DNA from: Oreohelix idahoensis
Taxonomy: Eukaryota > Mollusca > Gastropoda > Stylommatophora > Oreohelicidae
Length of the DNA stretch: 64,000 nucleotides
Direction of reading: 5' to 3'
Assembly: GCA_024509875.1 (NCBI GenBank)
Contig: JAMPIV010004914.1
Span: forward strand, 124,001 to 188,000
Part shown: positions 32,805 to 43,769 of the stretch, piece by piece
Position numbering within the stretch: the stretch's first letter is position 1
Layout: each line of letters begins with the position of its first letter
Program-made: the position numbers and the translations under genes
The notes under the pieces: model-generated
What the model saw: only the letters and a program-made list of their open reading frames with translations
What the model was told of the DNA's origin: nothing
Database searches by the model: none

Positions 32805-34190
32805 TTGGGGTGTCGTTATGTCTTCTTGGGGAATCCCAAGAGACATGTGGTCATGGTAACAGTGCAGACCAGATCACAGTCCAAGAAGGAAGAAGATGAA
32901 CCTATAAATACTCATCCAGAGATGAGGAAGGTGCAGGCTGAGGATAAGACCCTCAAGCCTTGTTTTTTAAAATTGCCCAAATGTCACACACCTCCCAGCA
33001 AGGGAGATTATTATATGAAGAACAAATTGTTGTATAGGAAGGCCGGAACTGGTACAAATAGTCATGGACAGCTGGTTCTTCCAACTTCATATAGGGAGAG
33101 AGTGATGGAACTAGGGCATGCGATTCCCTTCAGTGGTCATATGGGGATCAGCGCAACAGGACAGCGTATAGGTTATTATTTCTGGCCAGGTATAACGGAA
33201 GATATAAAGAGATATGTAAAATCCTGTCCAGAATGTCAAAGGGTAGCTCCAAAGCACTGGACTGCTCCAGCAACTCTAGGGGAAATGCCCATTGTGGGAA
33301 CACCTTTTGAGAGAGTTGCAGTGGATATTGTGGAACCTCTCACTCGGACCAAGAGGAGGAACAGTTACATCCTTACTCTGGTGGACACTTGTTCTATGTG
33401 GGGAGAGGCGGTAGCCCTGCCATCAATTGATTCAAAACATGTAGCAGAGGCATTACTTACAATATTCAATAGGTTAGGATTCCCGCATCAAATCTTGACT
33501 GATAACGGCTCACAGTTCAAGGGGAAACTAACGGAAGAAGTTTTCAAGATCTTCCTAGCCAGGCACTTTCACTGTAGTCCGTATCACCCCCAAGGGAACG
33601 GCCAGGTAGAGAGGTTCAACGGGACCCTCATTTCTATCCTGAGAAAGCTGGCAATCGAGAAACCTGATATGTGGGACCAATATTTGCCCGCTGCGTTGTT
33701 TGCGTATCGGGAAGTTCCACATAATTCAACCGGGATGGCACCCGCAACCTTGTTATTTGGGAGGCCAATCAAAGGTCCATTGGAAGCCTTGTTGAGGACA
33801 TGGACAGGTGAGAAGGCAGAAGAGACTGTTACCTCATCATATCAATATGTAAACGAGCTGACCACTCGTCTTAAAACTGGCTGGAAACTTGCTAATGATA
33901 ATTTGAGACAAGCCAGGAAAAAACATGCTGCATATTTTAATAAGAAAGCGAAGGATAGGGAACTATTTGTGGGAGAGAAGGTGCTTCTTCTACTACCCGG
34001 CAGCAGTAACAAATTACAAATTGGATGGCAAGGTCCATATACAGTTCTAGAGAAGGTGTCTAGAACAAATTATAAAATCGACAAGAAGGGAAAAGAGAAA
34101 ATATATCATGTGAACCTTCTAAAGAAGTATCTGGACAGGGAAATCCAGGAAGGAACACACTTAATGTCCTTGTCAATAGCAACAGGGTAG
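32805..34190 (+). pseudogene. Gmr1-like integrase, copy 2
   Basis: A 461-codon frame, nearly identical to copy 1, with HHCC, D-D-35-E and C-terminal domain present. One His codon next to the zinc region is missing relative to copy 1 (RIGYYFWPG against RIGCHYFWPG) and the core reads DIVEPL in place of DIVGPL. It ends at the same TAG (34188-34190). Confidence 0.92.
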
Positions 34191-34268
34191 AAAAATGAAC
34201 CACTCACCTCTCATGAGTACCCCCTAAAAACATGTGAGACCCCTGCACATGTAAAAATCAGTAACCAC

Positions 34269-35363
34269 TTGACGAAAAAACAGAGGGAGCAGGTTCAAAA
34301 GGTTCTGACTGATCATACAGACATGTTAACGGACAAACCGGGGCACACGAATTTGTTGGAATATGATATGAAACTTGTAGACCCAACACCAATCTGTATG
34401 AGAGCCTATACTATCCCGTTTGCAAAGGAGAAAGCGCTGAAGGAGGAGATTGAGTATCTGTTGAAAGAATGGATTATTTCACACAGTGAGTCTCCATATA
34501 GCTCCAGTGTGGTTTTGTTGCAAAAACCATCTGGGGAACATAGACTGTGCATAGATTACAGGAAACTGAATGCTGTCACAGAAAATCAGGTGGATCCATT
34601 ACCGGATACAAATCAGCTATTTGCCAGGCTGAACAAGGCAAAGTATTTTTCAAAGGTGGATCTTAGCAAAGGCTATTATCAAATTCCAGTAAAGCCGGAG
34701 GTTCGACCTTATTTAGCATTTAGATCTTTGGAAGGACATTATGAATTCAACATGTTGCCGTTTGGGTTGAAAAATGCTCCGAGTGTGTTTTCTAGGATGA
34801 TGCGAAAATTGTTGGATCCCCTGAAAAATCCATGCATCACAAATTTTATGGATGATATCCTCATTGCTATGGAAACATTTGAGGAACACATTAACTCTTT
34901 GACTATGCTGTTTGATAGACTAAGAGAGGCTAATTTGACGGCTAGACCAACAAAATGTTGTATTGGATGTAAAGAATTGGAATTCTTGGGACATACTGTA
35001 TATCAGGGCAGCATGACCCCTGATCCCAAGAACCTTGAGAAACTGCAGAGAGCACTGCAGCCACAAATCAAGAAAGATGTGAGATCTTTCGTGTCGTTGT
35101 GTGGATTTTATAAAAAATATATCAACAATTTTAACTCTATTTGTGCTCCTCTGACTGAGTTAACTCGAAAGGGAAATCCTGATAGAATTGTGTGGTCAGC
35201 CCAATGTGAATTAGCATACCAGGAATTGAAAGAGAAACTCACGAGCAAGCCTATTCTAAAATTGCCTGATTTGACTCAGGAATTTGTGATAAGAACGGAC
35301 ACAAGCAATGTGGGCCTGGGGGCCACTTTGTTACAAAGGCTGCTTCACCAAATGGGGAACTGA
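34269..35363 (+). pseudogene. Gmr1-like reverse transcriptase, copy 2
   Basis: A 364-codon frame with all RT motifs including FMDD. It differs from copy 1 by a handful of residues (for example EWIISHS against EGIISHS, ALQPQ against ALRPQ). It shares the A-run deletion that throws RNase H out of frame (about 35335). Confidence 0.93.
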
Positions 35364-35686
35364 ACCCAGTCGCTTATGCTAGCTGCAAGTTGAACACAGC
35401 GGAACAAAACTATTCAACCAGCGAAAAAGAATGTCTAGCTCTGATTTGGGCTATTAGAAAGTTCCAGATCTATCTCTATGGTAGAACATTCGTAGTCAAA
35501 ACGGATCATCAGCCCCTCGTATTCTTATCACAGGCAAAGCACAAAAATGCTCACTTATTACGATGGTCATTACTCCTACAGCCATATCAATTCACTATCG
35601 AATACATCCCCGGGTCACAGAATGTGGGTGCAGATTTCCTCAGTAGGCATCCCTGTGAACAAAATCAGAGTATTCCCAAGGCTTAA
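35332..35686 (+). pseudogene. Gmr1-like RNase H, copy 2
   Basis: Shifted continuation of the RT with NYSTSEKECLALIWAIRKF, TDHQPLVFL, ADFLSRHP and a stop. It is followed by a spacer and polypurine tract (35746-35758) before LTR3. Confidence 0.9.
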
Positions 35687-35758
35687 GGAGAAAATTTGAT
35701 CTATGTGTATCACTGTCTTTGGAACTTGCATCAGTGCATGTTCTCAAGTGGGGAGATA

Positions 35759-38205
35759 TGTGATAAAGTACATTGATACACCGATAAAATTATTATTTGT
35801 AATTATAAAGTAAGATAGTGTAGAAATAAAAATAGTTAAGTTGTGACGCGTCTTCTTACCCCACACCAGTCATCGCGCTGATTTTAGCAAGACAGAAACG
35901 TAGTGTAAGGGCACTATCGTTTGCTAGTGACCTTGGAACTATTGGTAACAATTTTGACGGAATAAGCCTTGTGTTGAACCAAAAGAGGAAAGAGGAGGAG
36001 AGAGGCAAATGTATTTTTAGAATGCGACTTTTGACACAAGTTGGTTTGAAACATGCAAAATTGTAGGCAGACGCGGGCAATACTGTTAGTGTCAGAGGGA
36101 AAAATACAACCATAGTCCAATATTTGTTCGTTTATGGGCATGCAGAGTGACTAGTATAAACACACATGCAGCGCTCTGTTTGCAAAATAGTACATTTTAT
36201 GATGTCACAGACTTGTCATTTCGGATTTAACTAAGCAAAAGCGGGAGAGAGATGGCGTGTTTATGTAATGTTAGAATTTGAAACTGATATGGAAAATATA
36301 TGGAATTCTTTATTTCCAGTAGTATGACAAAACTTAGTTAGTTTGATAGATTATCTTCTCCTGAGAAATAATATGTTTTAAAATACAAAATTCCCCAGAT
36401 AATAAGAAAGTTATTGACAAAATACTGTATTGGTTCGAGCAGACAGATGAACAGACCGGCGTTTTTGCATTCATTTTGTATTCACTAACGGTGGCCTTTT
36501 GGACGCGTTAGAGGAAATGAGGCAAGCAAAAGGGTACATGTAATCTAATTGAGGGGGTTAGAAAGAGGGAGAGATATTATGGGATGGCCCAAAACTAAAA
36601 ATATATTTTAGCAGTGGAAAGTCCAGAAGTGAGTGAGAGAAAATATTGGTAGGCCAAAAGGCAAGGCTGTAAATTTGGCTTTAATTTTGAAAATTTGAAC
36701 TGAAAAGCTTAGTCGTTCGCTCTTATTGGCCAACACATATTATATTATTGAAAACTTAGATAGGCGGGACGCCATTTGTATAGAAGCAGTCCCTATGTCA
36801 GGATGATGCAATAGTATTATGAATTTGTGAAACTAAAGTAAATAAAATTAAAAACAAAATTCATAAGAGTGCCATCAGCAGCAGAGCTGAATCTGTGCAT
36901 TCATCGTTCTTGTGTTTTATTTCTTGAATCTGTAGTAAGATAGACATTATTAACTATTATTTATATTCTGAATTATGTTGTTTGACTTGGGTAATGATGA
37001 TGTTTTACAACTGTAAGTCCATAAGTCATGAGTAGACTTATGCAAAGCCTATTTGTTGCTCCACCATATTATAAAACTACCAGAGAGGTAGAACCAAACG
37101 ACTTTGTACATTATCATCAAGGATCATATCACCTATCCAAATTTATGGAAGATCATGGATAATTGTAGAGATGTTGTAGCCAGTAGAGGAGAGGAAATTA
37201 AAAACTGGTACAAAACTGTTACATTGTTGAGGTGGATGTGCTGAGTCGGTCAGAAAGATCTGACCCAAGTATTTCTTTTAAATGTATTATAAATTGTGCA
37301 TTTGTGGGAATTGATATTTTGTTAAGACAAACCTTAATCTTCATGTTACAGGATTTGTAACTGGCACTATGCTAGTGCCAGCTTCCTGATTATATTGAAC
37401 TGTGTGACAGTGGAGGTGGCTGTCGCAGTACAAGCGCTCTACCACTGGAACTGTGGTCTTGGTATCAGCTTCTTGCCAAGATTACCTCAGGAAGATTGAG
37501 ACAGTGGCCATCGGCCGGACAAACTACTATCAACAAACGTCATGGGGCCAGTTAAGTACAACAGACTAGGCCCGGAACATCTTATCAACGACCACCAACT
37601 TAGAAAATAACTGTATAATACAAAGATCAATTTTCCCTTAATGAAGGGAAGAAAATAAATAGAATTCTTGTGAAGAAAGATAGGGTGTGATGAACACATC
37701 CCGACTCGCACTCCAGTAACAGTGTAGTGAGATTACATTAGATCAACACCATTAAGTATAAATCCTATAATGTGTATGGACAGATTGTCCCTTTAGTTAA
37801 TTAAAATTTCTTATATATATATATGTATATATCCATAATTTGATTACATTTTGAAATTGACAGTCCTGAACAAAAGAATATCTCGTTCAGGACTAAATAA
37901 AATTGTAAAAAAAAGTTATCACTACAAAAATTTAAAAACACGGTGTTAGTTGAGTTGATCATAGAAATTAATAGTTGTTTATATGTGTGTTTGTGGGTTG
38001 ATTTACATCACACCACATTTGCAATACCCTAGACATTAGATGTAGCTATCAGACATACTAGTCAAGAATAAGTCTGAGTGAGATCTTATGGTGGTAGCAG
38101 AAAGGTTCCCTGGTAACTCACTCTAAACCATAGATATTCAGGGACCTTCACAGCTGACCTCACTCAGTACAATAGAAAACATAATAACATCATAAAACCA
38201 CCACA
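35759..38205 (+). repeat. LTR 3 of tandem Gmr1-like element (2447 bp)
   Basis: It starts TGTGATAAAG and ends CCACCACA at 38205. It carries many private differences from LTR1 and LTR2 (for example TACAACCATAGTCC, CTTGTCATTTCGG, GGATTTGTAACTGG). Its CTGGCACTATGCTAGTGCCAG segment near 37362 is a perfect 9-bp-stem palindrome that is imperfect in LTR1/2. Hairpin at 37862-37894. Confidence 0.92.
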
Positions 38206-38210
38206 ATTGT
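38206..38210. repeat. 5-bp target duplication ATTGT, right
   Basis: Direct repeat of 20901-20905. The pre-insertion sequence would read ATATACATATTGTCACGG. Confidence 0.85.
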
Positions 38211-38903
38211 CACGGTGCTATTTTAGGCCGAGCGATTAGCTGCTTATTCAGAAAATAGCCAAAGGTGCTGATGAAAGCAGACGAATGATCGACATCATGT
38301 GATCAGCTCATATTTTTGGCACCAAGGGTTTCAGCACCAAGTCATTCATCTTTTGACTGCTGTCCTGTGTGGACGCCCCCTTGCCAGCTTGTATGCTGTC
38401 CGTCTTGGATGGAATTTCATGTTACAGCGTCTGCCATTAGAGTCTTGTCCTGGTGTCCGTATTCTAGAGAGGTAGTCTGTGGTCATTTTTTGTAAACTGA
38501 GGCTTTTCTTGTAAGTACGAGCGATATTTATCTGATAATTGTCAGTTTGACATAATGATGTTTTGGCTGCTCGTGTGAGCGGGATTCGCTGTAGCAGTTA
38601 GGTTGTGATATTGCCTAGATTTATATTTTGTATTAGCTGACAGTGGCAGTGTATTCGTATTTTTTTGCATTTCATTATGGTCGGGTGTGGCCAAACTGTG
38701 CTGTTGATAATAAAGGGAGTTTAGCTGTTTAGAAGCTTTATTTCATGTGTCAGCCAGTGTTTGTGTGGTTCCCTTAGTGCACATGAGTCATTGCTTGTTT
38801 AGTTAAATTCAGCACGAAACAGTGGTAAAGCCCTACGAGTGGGGGGTAGCCAGCTAGCACCTTCCCCCACTTGATTAAAGTGCTCCTGGCACATATCATG
38901 ACA
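38208..38903 (+). repeat. candidate solo LTR of another family
   Basis: The 696-bp segment starts TGTCACGGTG and ends ATATCATGACA. This gives TG..CA ends inside 5-bp inverted termini TGTCA/TGACA (7 bp, ATTGTCA/TGACAAT, counting flanks). It has an AATAAAG at about 38690 in its second half and no coding. A clear target duplication was not found, and the left end coincides with the Gmr1 insertion site, so this is tentative. Confidence 0.45.
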
Positions 38904-38947
38904 ATACAGACAAAAATAAAAGATAAACAGGTTCAAAAAAATCTTAC

Positions 38948-39124
38948 CCTAACACTTCCACGACAGATAGACACATTGTGTTCATGAAGAACTGAAATCA
39001 CCGTTTTCTGTGCTACTTGGTCCAGTAGCTTTTTAATGGAAGGTTGTTTCACATAGCTCATCTGGCCCCGCATTAACCACTTGTGGCCACTCAAAACCAT
39101 TTCTTGTAAGCAGTAACTGATGTT
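38948..39124 (-). CDS. ESPL1: separase exon b (59 codons)
   Basis: Minus-strand exon from 39124 to 38948, 177 bp, phase 0 at both ends. The acceptor is TTTCTCGCTACAG and the donor is AGG|GTAAGA. It begins NISYCLQEMVLSGHKW, resembling the separase segment with LREM followed by a conserved aromatic position, and ends NVSICRGSVR. The next in-phase exon (c) starts VLFEILLEA, giving a continuous helical reading like the vertebrate segment that precedes the protease core. A degenerate tandem repeat lies immediately upstream of the acceptor. The intron between b and c is about 20.3 kb and contains the whole tandem Gmr1-like block. Confidence 0.55.
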
Positions 39125-39325
39125 CTGTAGCGAGAAAGCCAAAATCAAAGTCAGTCATGTAATGCATTTTGTATGTGTGAATGTCATCACAGTCAGTCAT
39201 GTCACACATGCTGTATGGGAGGAAGTCAAGAAAGGCAGTCAAGTCATAAATTCTGTATGGAAGAAAGCCAATAACAAAATCAGTTATGTCATACATTCTG
39301 TATGTGAAAAAGTCAACATTAAAGC
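39125..39325. repeat. degenerate ~45-bp tandem repeat, about four units
   Basis: Units share TCA(G/A)TCATGT..A(T/C)..TCTGTATG and AAGTCA-type ends. It starts at the acceptor of separase exon b. Frames through it on both strands are periodic in 14-16 residues and look like repeat artefacts. Confidence 0.65.
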
Positions 39326-39831
39326 CCCCAGAGATGAAAAACATGTGTAAAAGATCTAAAAAAAACTATACAAATACAGATAAAAGTGAACCCAATAGAG
39401 ACAAAAAAACATATCAAGAGAGTTAATTCATGTAAAAATATTTTCAATCACAGTCGGCTCCATTAATTGAGACATGCACTCTTTGCCTTTTTAAGTAAGT
39501 CTTCACAGTTTATTTTACATTGTCTCTATTGCATTGTCTTTACTGTATCTATTGCATATTCTACACAATGCATGTGAAGAGCTTAATTTGGATGCCTCAA
39601 AAATCCTAGGGAATGTATTTTAACCAGTCAGCTTGAAAATTCCAATTATGTACACATTTAACCAATTTTGTTGGTTGCTATAAGTTAGGTTTGTTCACTC
39701 TAATAGATGGAGAAAATATTTCCAACTAGGCAGTAAAAAGAAAGAAAATAATTTGACAATAATAAATACAAATGGTCAGTTTGAATTTGTAATTATAAGA
39801 TTATATAATAAAAATAGATGGATAAAAATAT
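39326..39831. other. AT-rich intron, nothing recognised
   Basis: No coding or repeat structure is evident apart from A/T runs. Confidence 0.4.
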
Positions 39832-39864
39832 AAATAAAATTTATAATAATAATAGCCCCTTCAG

Positions 39865-42800
39865 TCATAACTGACTATGGGAATGCGCCCCTGAGGTGGC
39901 AGCCCTCAGATGCTTATTTTCCTGGTGCTCCTTTCGACGTTTTCTCCTCACCTCTGCTTCTTGTGTGAGCCTCTCTTCGCCCAATCTGAGGTGGTGCCGC
40001 AAATAGCAACGCCACTTAGTGCGATCGGCAGCTTCATCCTCCCATGTTGCTGGATCCATGTCCAGTGCCCTCATATCTCTCTTGCACACATCTTTGAACC
40101 TCAGCTGTGGTCGCCCAACTGTTCTCTTGCCATCTGCTAATTGTCCGTAGAAGATATCTTTTGGGATGCGACCATCTTCCATGCGGCGAACATGGCCAAG
40201 CCAGCGAAGTCTGCGCTGTCTAAGCAGCGTATACATACTTTGAAGGCCAGCACGTGACAACACCTCGACATTTGTCACTTTATCTTTCCACGAGATGCCT
40301 AGGATGCAGCGTAGACACCGCAAATGGAAGATATTGAGCCTTCTTTCTTGCTTAGCATAGGTCGTCCAGGTCTCGCTGCCATATAGGAGTGTGCTGGTGA
40401 TGCAGACATTATATACCGCAGCTTTGGTCTTCATTGTGAGTTTAGAGTTTCCCCAAACACGCGATGTGAGGCGGGCAAAGGTAGCTGCAGCTTTGCCAAT
40501 GCGGCTGTCGATTTCTGTATCCAGTGAGAGTTTGTCATTGATGGTAGACCCTAGGTATGTGAAGTGGTGCACCACTGCCAATTCATAGTTATCGATAGTG
40601 ATAACTGGTGCAGCACCCACATCCTGACTCAGCACATTCGTTTTCTTTAGACTTATTGTGAGGCCAAAGTCCTTGCATGCTTTAGTGAAGCGATTCATCA
40701 AGCTCTGAAGCTCCTGTTGGCTTTGAGTGACGACTGCAGCATCATCAGCGAACAACAAGTCTCTTATAGTGACCCTTCTGATTTTTGTTTTTGCCTTCAG
40801 CCTTGAAAGATTAAACAGACGGCCATCTGACCTAGTGTGAAGGCATATTCCTTCAGTTGCATCTCTGAATGCATGTTTCAAGAGTAAGGCAAAGAAGATT
40901 CCGAAGAGGGTCGGAGCCAGAACACAGCCTTGTTTAACGCCACTTCGTATATCAAAGGGCTGTGACGTGCTTCCAGCATATTGGACTGTTCCCTTCATGT
41001 CGTCATGGAATGACTTTATCATTTCCAGCATTTTAGAAGGGCAGCCTATTTTCAGGAGGATTTTAAAGAGTCCATCCCTACTAACCAGGTCGAATGCTTT
41101 TGTGAGGTCTATAAAGGCGATATATAATGGTCTTTTCTGCTCTCTTGATTTTTCCTGAAGCTGGCGGAGAGAGAAGATCATGTCTGTTGTTGATCTGCCA
41201 GCTCGGAATCCACACTGTGACTCTGGATATATGCGCTCAGCTAACTTGTGTAGTCGCATTAAGATGACTTTGGCAAAAACCTTACCAACAATACTAAGAA
41301 GAGAGATGCCTCTGTAGTTATTGCAATCACTTCTGTCTCCTTTATTTTTATACAGTGTTACAATCTTGGCATCTCGCATGTCTTGAGGAATAGTTGTCTC
41401 TTCCCAGCACTGGCACAGCATCCGATGCAGGGGATGTAATAGCGTGCTCTTACAGCATTTGATTAAATCAGGAGGAATCCCATCACTGCCTGGTGCTTTG
41501 CCAGAGGCCAAGCTATCAATGGCCTTACTGAGTTCCTCTAATGTTGGTTCGGCATCCAGCTCCTCCATAGTTGGCAGACTATTGACAGCATCAAGGGCTG
41601 CAGGCGTAACGGTATTGTCTCTAGCGTAAAGCTCAGAGTAGTGCTCGACCCACCTCTCCATCTGCTTACCCTTATCGGTTAGCTTCTCTCCGCTGATGGT
41701 TTTTAGCGGTGCCGTCTTACTTTTATGGGGGCCAAGTGCTTTCTTTATACCGTCATACATTTGTCTAATGTTGCCTGTTTGCGCTGCGATCTGGATGCTC
41801 TCACTGAGCTGGAGCCAATAGTCATTTGCACAGCGTCGAGCAGTTTGTTGAACTTTGCTTCTCGTAGCCCTCAGGATCTGTAGGGTTCTGGCACTCGGTG
41901 AACGTTTGTATTCATTCATAGCACTGCGCTTAGCTTCAATAACAGGTGCCATCACATCTGATGAAGCATCAAACCAGTCATTTGACTTTGCTGTTTTCTT
42001 ACCAAAGGTGGCAAGTGCAGTACTTTGAATGGTGTTCCGTAGATGCTCCCAGTTCTCTGTAATAGTATCACCATGCTGAGGGCTACTGAGCACTTTCTTG
42101 AAGGTCGCAGTGAATTGAGCGATCATGAAAGGGTCTGACATCTTGCTGGTATCAATGCGTGGTTTCCCTTCATGTCTGACACGATAGAGTTTTCTTGGTT
42201 GTGCTCTGATTTTGCAGCAAACCAAGGAGTGATCTGTGTCACAGTCTGCACTATGGTACGAGCGCGTGGAGAGCACAGACCTGAGGAGTGGCCTTCTGAC
42301 GAGAATCAGGTCAAGTTGGTGCCAGTGCTTGGATCGTGGGTGTCTCCATGACACCTTATGCTGGGGTTTTGTCTGAAAGTAGGTGTTGGTCACGCAGAGG
42401 TCATGGTGGACGCACAACTCTAAGAGCCGTTGTCCATTTTCATTCATCTTGCCAATACCAAACCTGCCCAGACATGAAGGCCATGAAACATTATCGGCAC
42501 CCACTCTAGCGTTAAAGTCACCAAGGAGAACAAGCTGTTCTTGCCTAGGTATGCTTTTGATTACTGCTGCTAGATTCTCGTAGAACTCATCTTTAGCTTC
42601 TGAGGCAGAGTACAGAGTAGGAGCATACACACTGACAAGGGTGATGGGACCTGTGCTAGTTTGCAGGCGGAGCGTTAACAGGCGTTCTGATCCATTCTCG
42701 CCTGGTTCAACCATGTTAGTTAGCGATTTTTTGACCGCAAAACCTACTCCGTGTTCTCTAGCTTTATTAAGATCTTTCCCTTGCCAATAAAATGTGTAGT

Positions 42801-42972
42801 CCTTCTCGCTCACCATTCCAGAGCCCGCCAGGCGCGTTTCCTGAAGTGCAGCTATATCCACCTGAAGTCGTTTAAGCTCATCATTAATTATGGCTGTCTT
42901 CCTTACATCGTTTACATCCTGTAGGTTTTTGGATAGTCCAGTCAACATAGTCCGGACGTTCCAGCATCCCAA
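39865..42972 (-). CDS. intact LINE endonuclease/reverse transcriptase
   Basis: 1035 codons with no interruption. Endonuclease residues 1-250: WNVRTM (Asn5), LQETRL (Glu45), LLGDFNARVG (Asp152, Asn154), CDTDHSL (Asp247, His248). RT about 480-800: GKAPGSDGIPPDLI, NNYRGISLLSIVGKV, SQCGFRAGRSTTDMIF, FIDLTKAFDLV, SGVKQGCVLAPTLF and catalytic FADD at 741-744. The C-terminal region has LLYGSETWTT, RRLRWLGHVRRMEDGRIPKD and DPATWEDEAADRTKW. The Cys/His finger that ends many relatives is absent; the protein ends HSHSQL. The start at 42972 places Asn5 where the domain begins. A related copy reads in frame about 90 codons further upstream, so a longer N-terminus is possible. Probably competent for retrotransposition. 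Confidence 0.92.
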   Translation of the reverse strand: MGCWNVRTMLTGLSKNLQDVNDVRKTAIINDELKRLQVDIAALQETRLAGSGMVSEKDYTFYWQGKDLNKAREHGVGFAVKKSLTNMVEPGENGSERLLTLRLQTSTGPITLVSVYAPTLYSASEAKDEFYENLAAVIKSIPRQEQLVLLGDFNARVGADNVSWPSCLGRFGIGKMNENGQRLLELCVHHDLCVTNTYFQTKPQHKVSWRHPRSKHWHQLDLILVRRPLLRSVLSTRSYHSADCDTDHSLVCCKIRAQPRKLYRVRHEGKPRIDTSKMSDPFMIAQFTATFKKVLSSPQHGDTITENWEHLRNTIQSTALATFGKKTAKSNDWFDASSDVMAPVIEAKRSAMNEYKRSPSARTLQILRATRSKVQQTARRCANDYWLQLSESIQIAAQTGNIRQMYDGIKKALGPHKSKTAPLKTISGEKLTDKGKQMERWVEHYSELYARDNTVTPAALDAVNSLPTMEELDAEPTLEELSKAIDSLASGKAPGSDGIPPDLIKCCKSTLLHPLHRMLCQCWEETTIPQDMRDAKIVTLYKNKGDRSDCNNYRGISLLSIVGKVFAKVILMRLHKLAERIYPESQCGFRAGRSTTDMIFSLRQLQEKSREQKRPLYIAFIDLTKAFDLVSRDGLFKILLKIGCPSKMLEMIKSFHDDMKGTVQYAGSTSQPFDIRSGVKQGCVLAPTLFGIFFALLLKHAFRDATEGICLHTRSDGRLFNLSRLKAKTKIRRVTIRDLLFADDAAVVTQSQQELQSLMNRFTKACKDFGLTISLKKTNVLSQDVGAAPVITIDNYELAVVHHFTYLGSTINDKLSLDTEIDSRIGKAAATFARLTSRVWGNSKLTMKTKAAVYNVCITSTLLYGSETWTTYAKQERRLNIFHLRCLRCILGISWKDKVTNVEVLSRAGLQSMYTLLRQRRLRWLGHVRRMEDGRIPKDIFYGQLADGKRTVGRPQLRFKDVCKRDMRALDMDPATWEDEAADRTKWRCYLRHHLRLGEERLTQEAEVRRKRRKEHQENKHLRAATSGAHSHSQL

Positions 42973-43769
42973 TCTGAGAGTTTGCTTATTTCTATTTTTT
43001 CGATAATTGCTTGGTGCAAAATTTTCTGTCTACAGTTCGGGTTTGACCCTAATCCCAATGCACCCAATGGGGAAAGCAGACAGTGGCGGGACAACACCTT
43101 ATTGACTGGGGGCTGCCCAGCTTGAAGCGGGCGGTAGCTGTCCAGTGAGATCCTAGAACCTCTCCCACTGTCGGAAGTAGCCCCTGGCGCCATGCCCTAC
43201 GCCAATTGGGCAAAATGCTTATAACCGGTAACTGCTACTTCCCGTGTTTTGCCGACACCTATAGGGTGAAGCTGGAGTGTCCTCTCCAGGGCGCGAGCTT
43301 GGGCACAGTTATATGGAGATCAAGCTGTTGCCCATGCAGCATGTTCCTCCTCTCCACACAGCCGGTAGATCCAAAGGAACGGCAGTAGCCGATACAGTTT
43401 GGTACCAGCCATGTCGCAGGAGTTGCCAGAATAATGTCGAATCGACATTAGACTGCCTTAGGGACTCCGACTCCGGATTTATCCTCAGGGTTTACTCCCG
43501 AAGCCAATTCCACAAATGGATATCCCCGCAAGGCAGCAGTGGTTTGAATTCAGAGTTCCTTCTCTTAGATAAGCTACCAACCAAGGATCACGAGCCCTAT
43601 CTGCCCGAAGCTGCTGGTTTTAAGGCGCCAGTCGCTCGCCTTTGCCCCTTCTCCCGTCAGTGGAAACAGTTCCGTCGGGCTCAAATTGAGCCACACGTGA
43701 AGGCCGGGAGCTGGACTTGGTTGTCAGAGGCTGTTTGAGGCGCGTGCCATAGAAGTATAAAAATACTTC
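42973..43769 (-). other. 5' region of the intact LINE
   Basis: GC-richer than its surroundings. It matches the second copy at 46950-47547 as far as about 43385. An 83-codon minus frame (43193-42942) overlaps the ORF start in another frame and does not look conserved. The outermost 19 bp form most of an inverted repeat AGAAGTAT-AAAA-ATACTTCT (43751-43770). Confidence 0.6.

Larger units (their letters stand above)
39844..43769 (-). mobile_element. full-length LINE with 13-bp TSD
   Basis: Flanked by perfect direct repeats TAAATAAAATTTA (39831-39843 and 43770-43782). Read on the minus strand it begins at 43769, has about 800 bp before the main ORF start at 42972, one 1035-codon ORF, and a very short 3' end GGGGCTATTATTATTA, a trinucleotide tail typical of RTE-like elements. 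Other copies: 45905-47547, 18855-19110, 19780-19880. Confidence 0.92.

Noticed and set aside
39033..39350. Periodic frames on both strands next to separase exon b
   Set aside because: They follow a ~45-bp degenerate tandem repeat. The exon b frame, with its splice sites and homology, is different.
43277..43738. 153-codon plus frame over the LINE 5' region
   Set aside because: Antisense of the LINE leader. No domain and not kept in the second copy.
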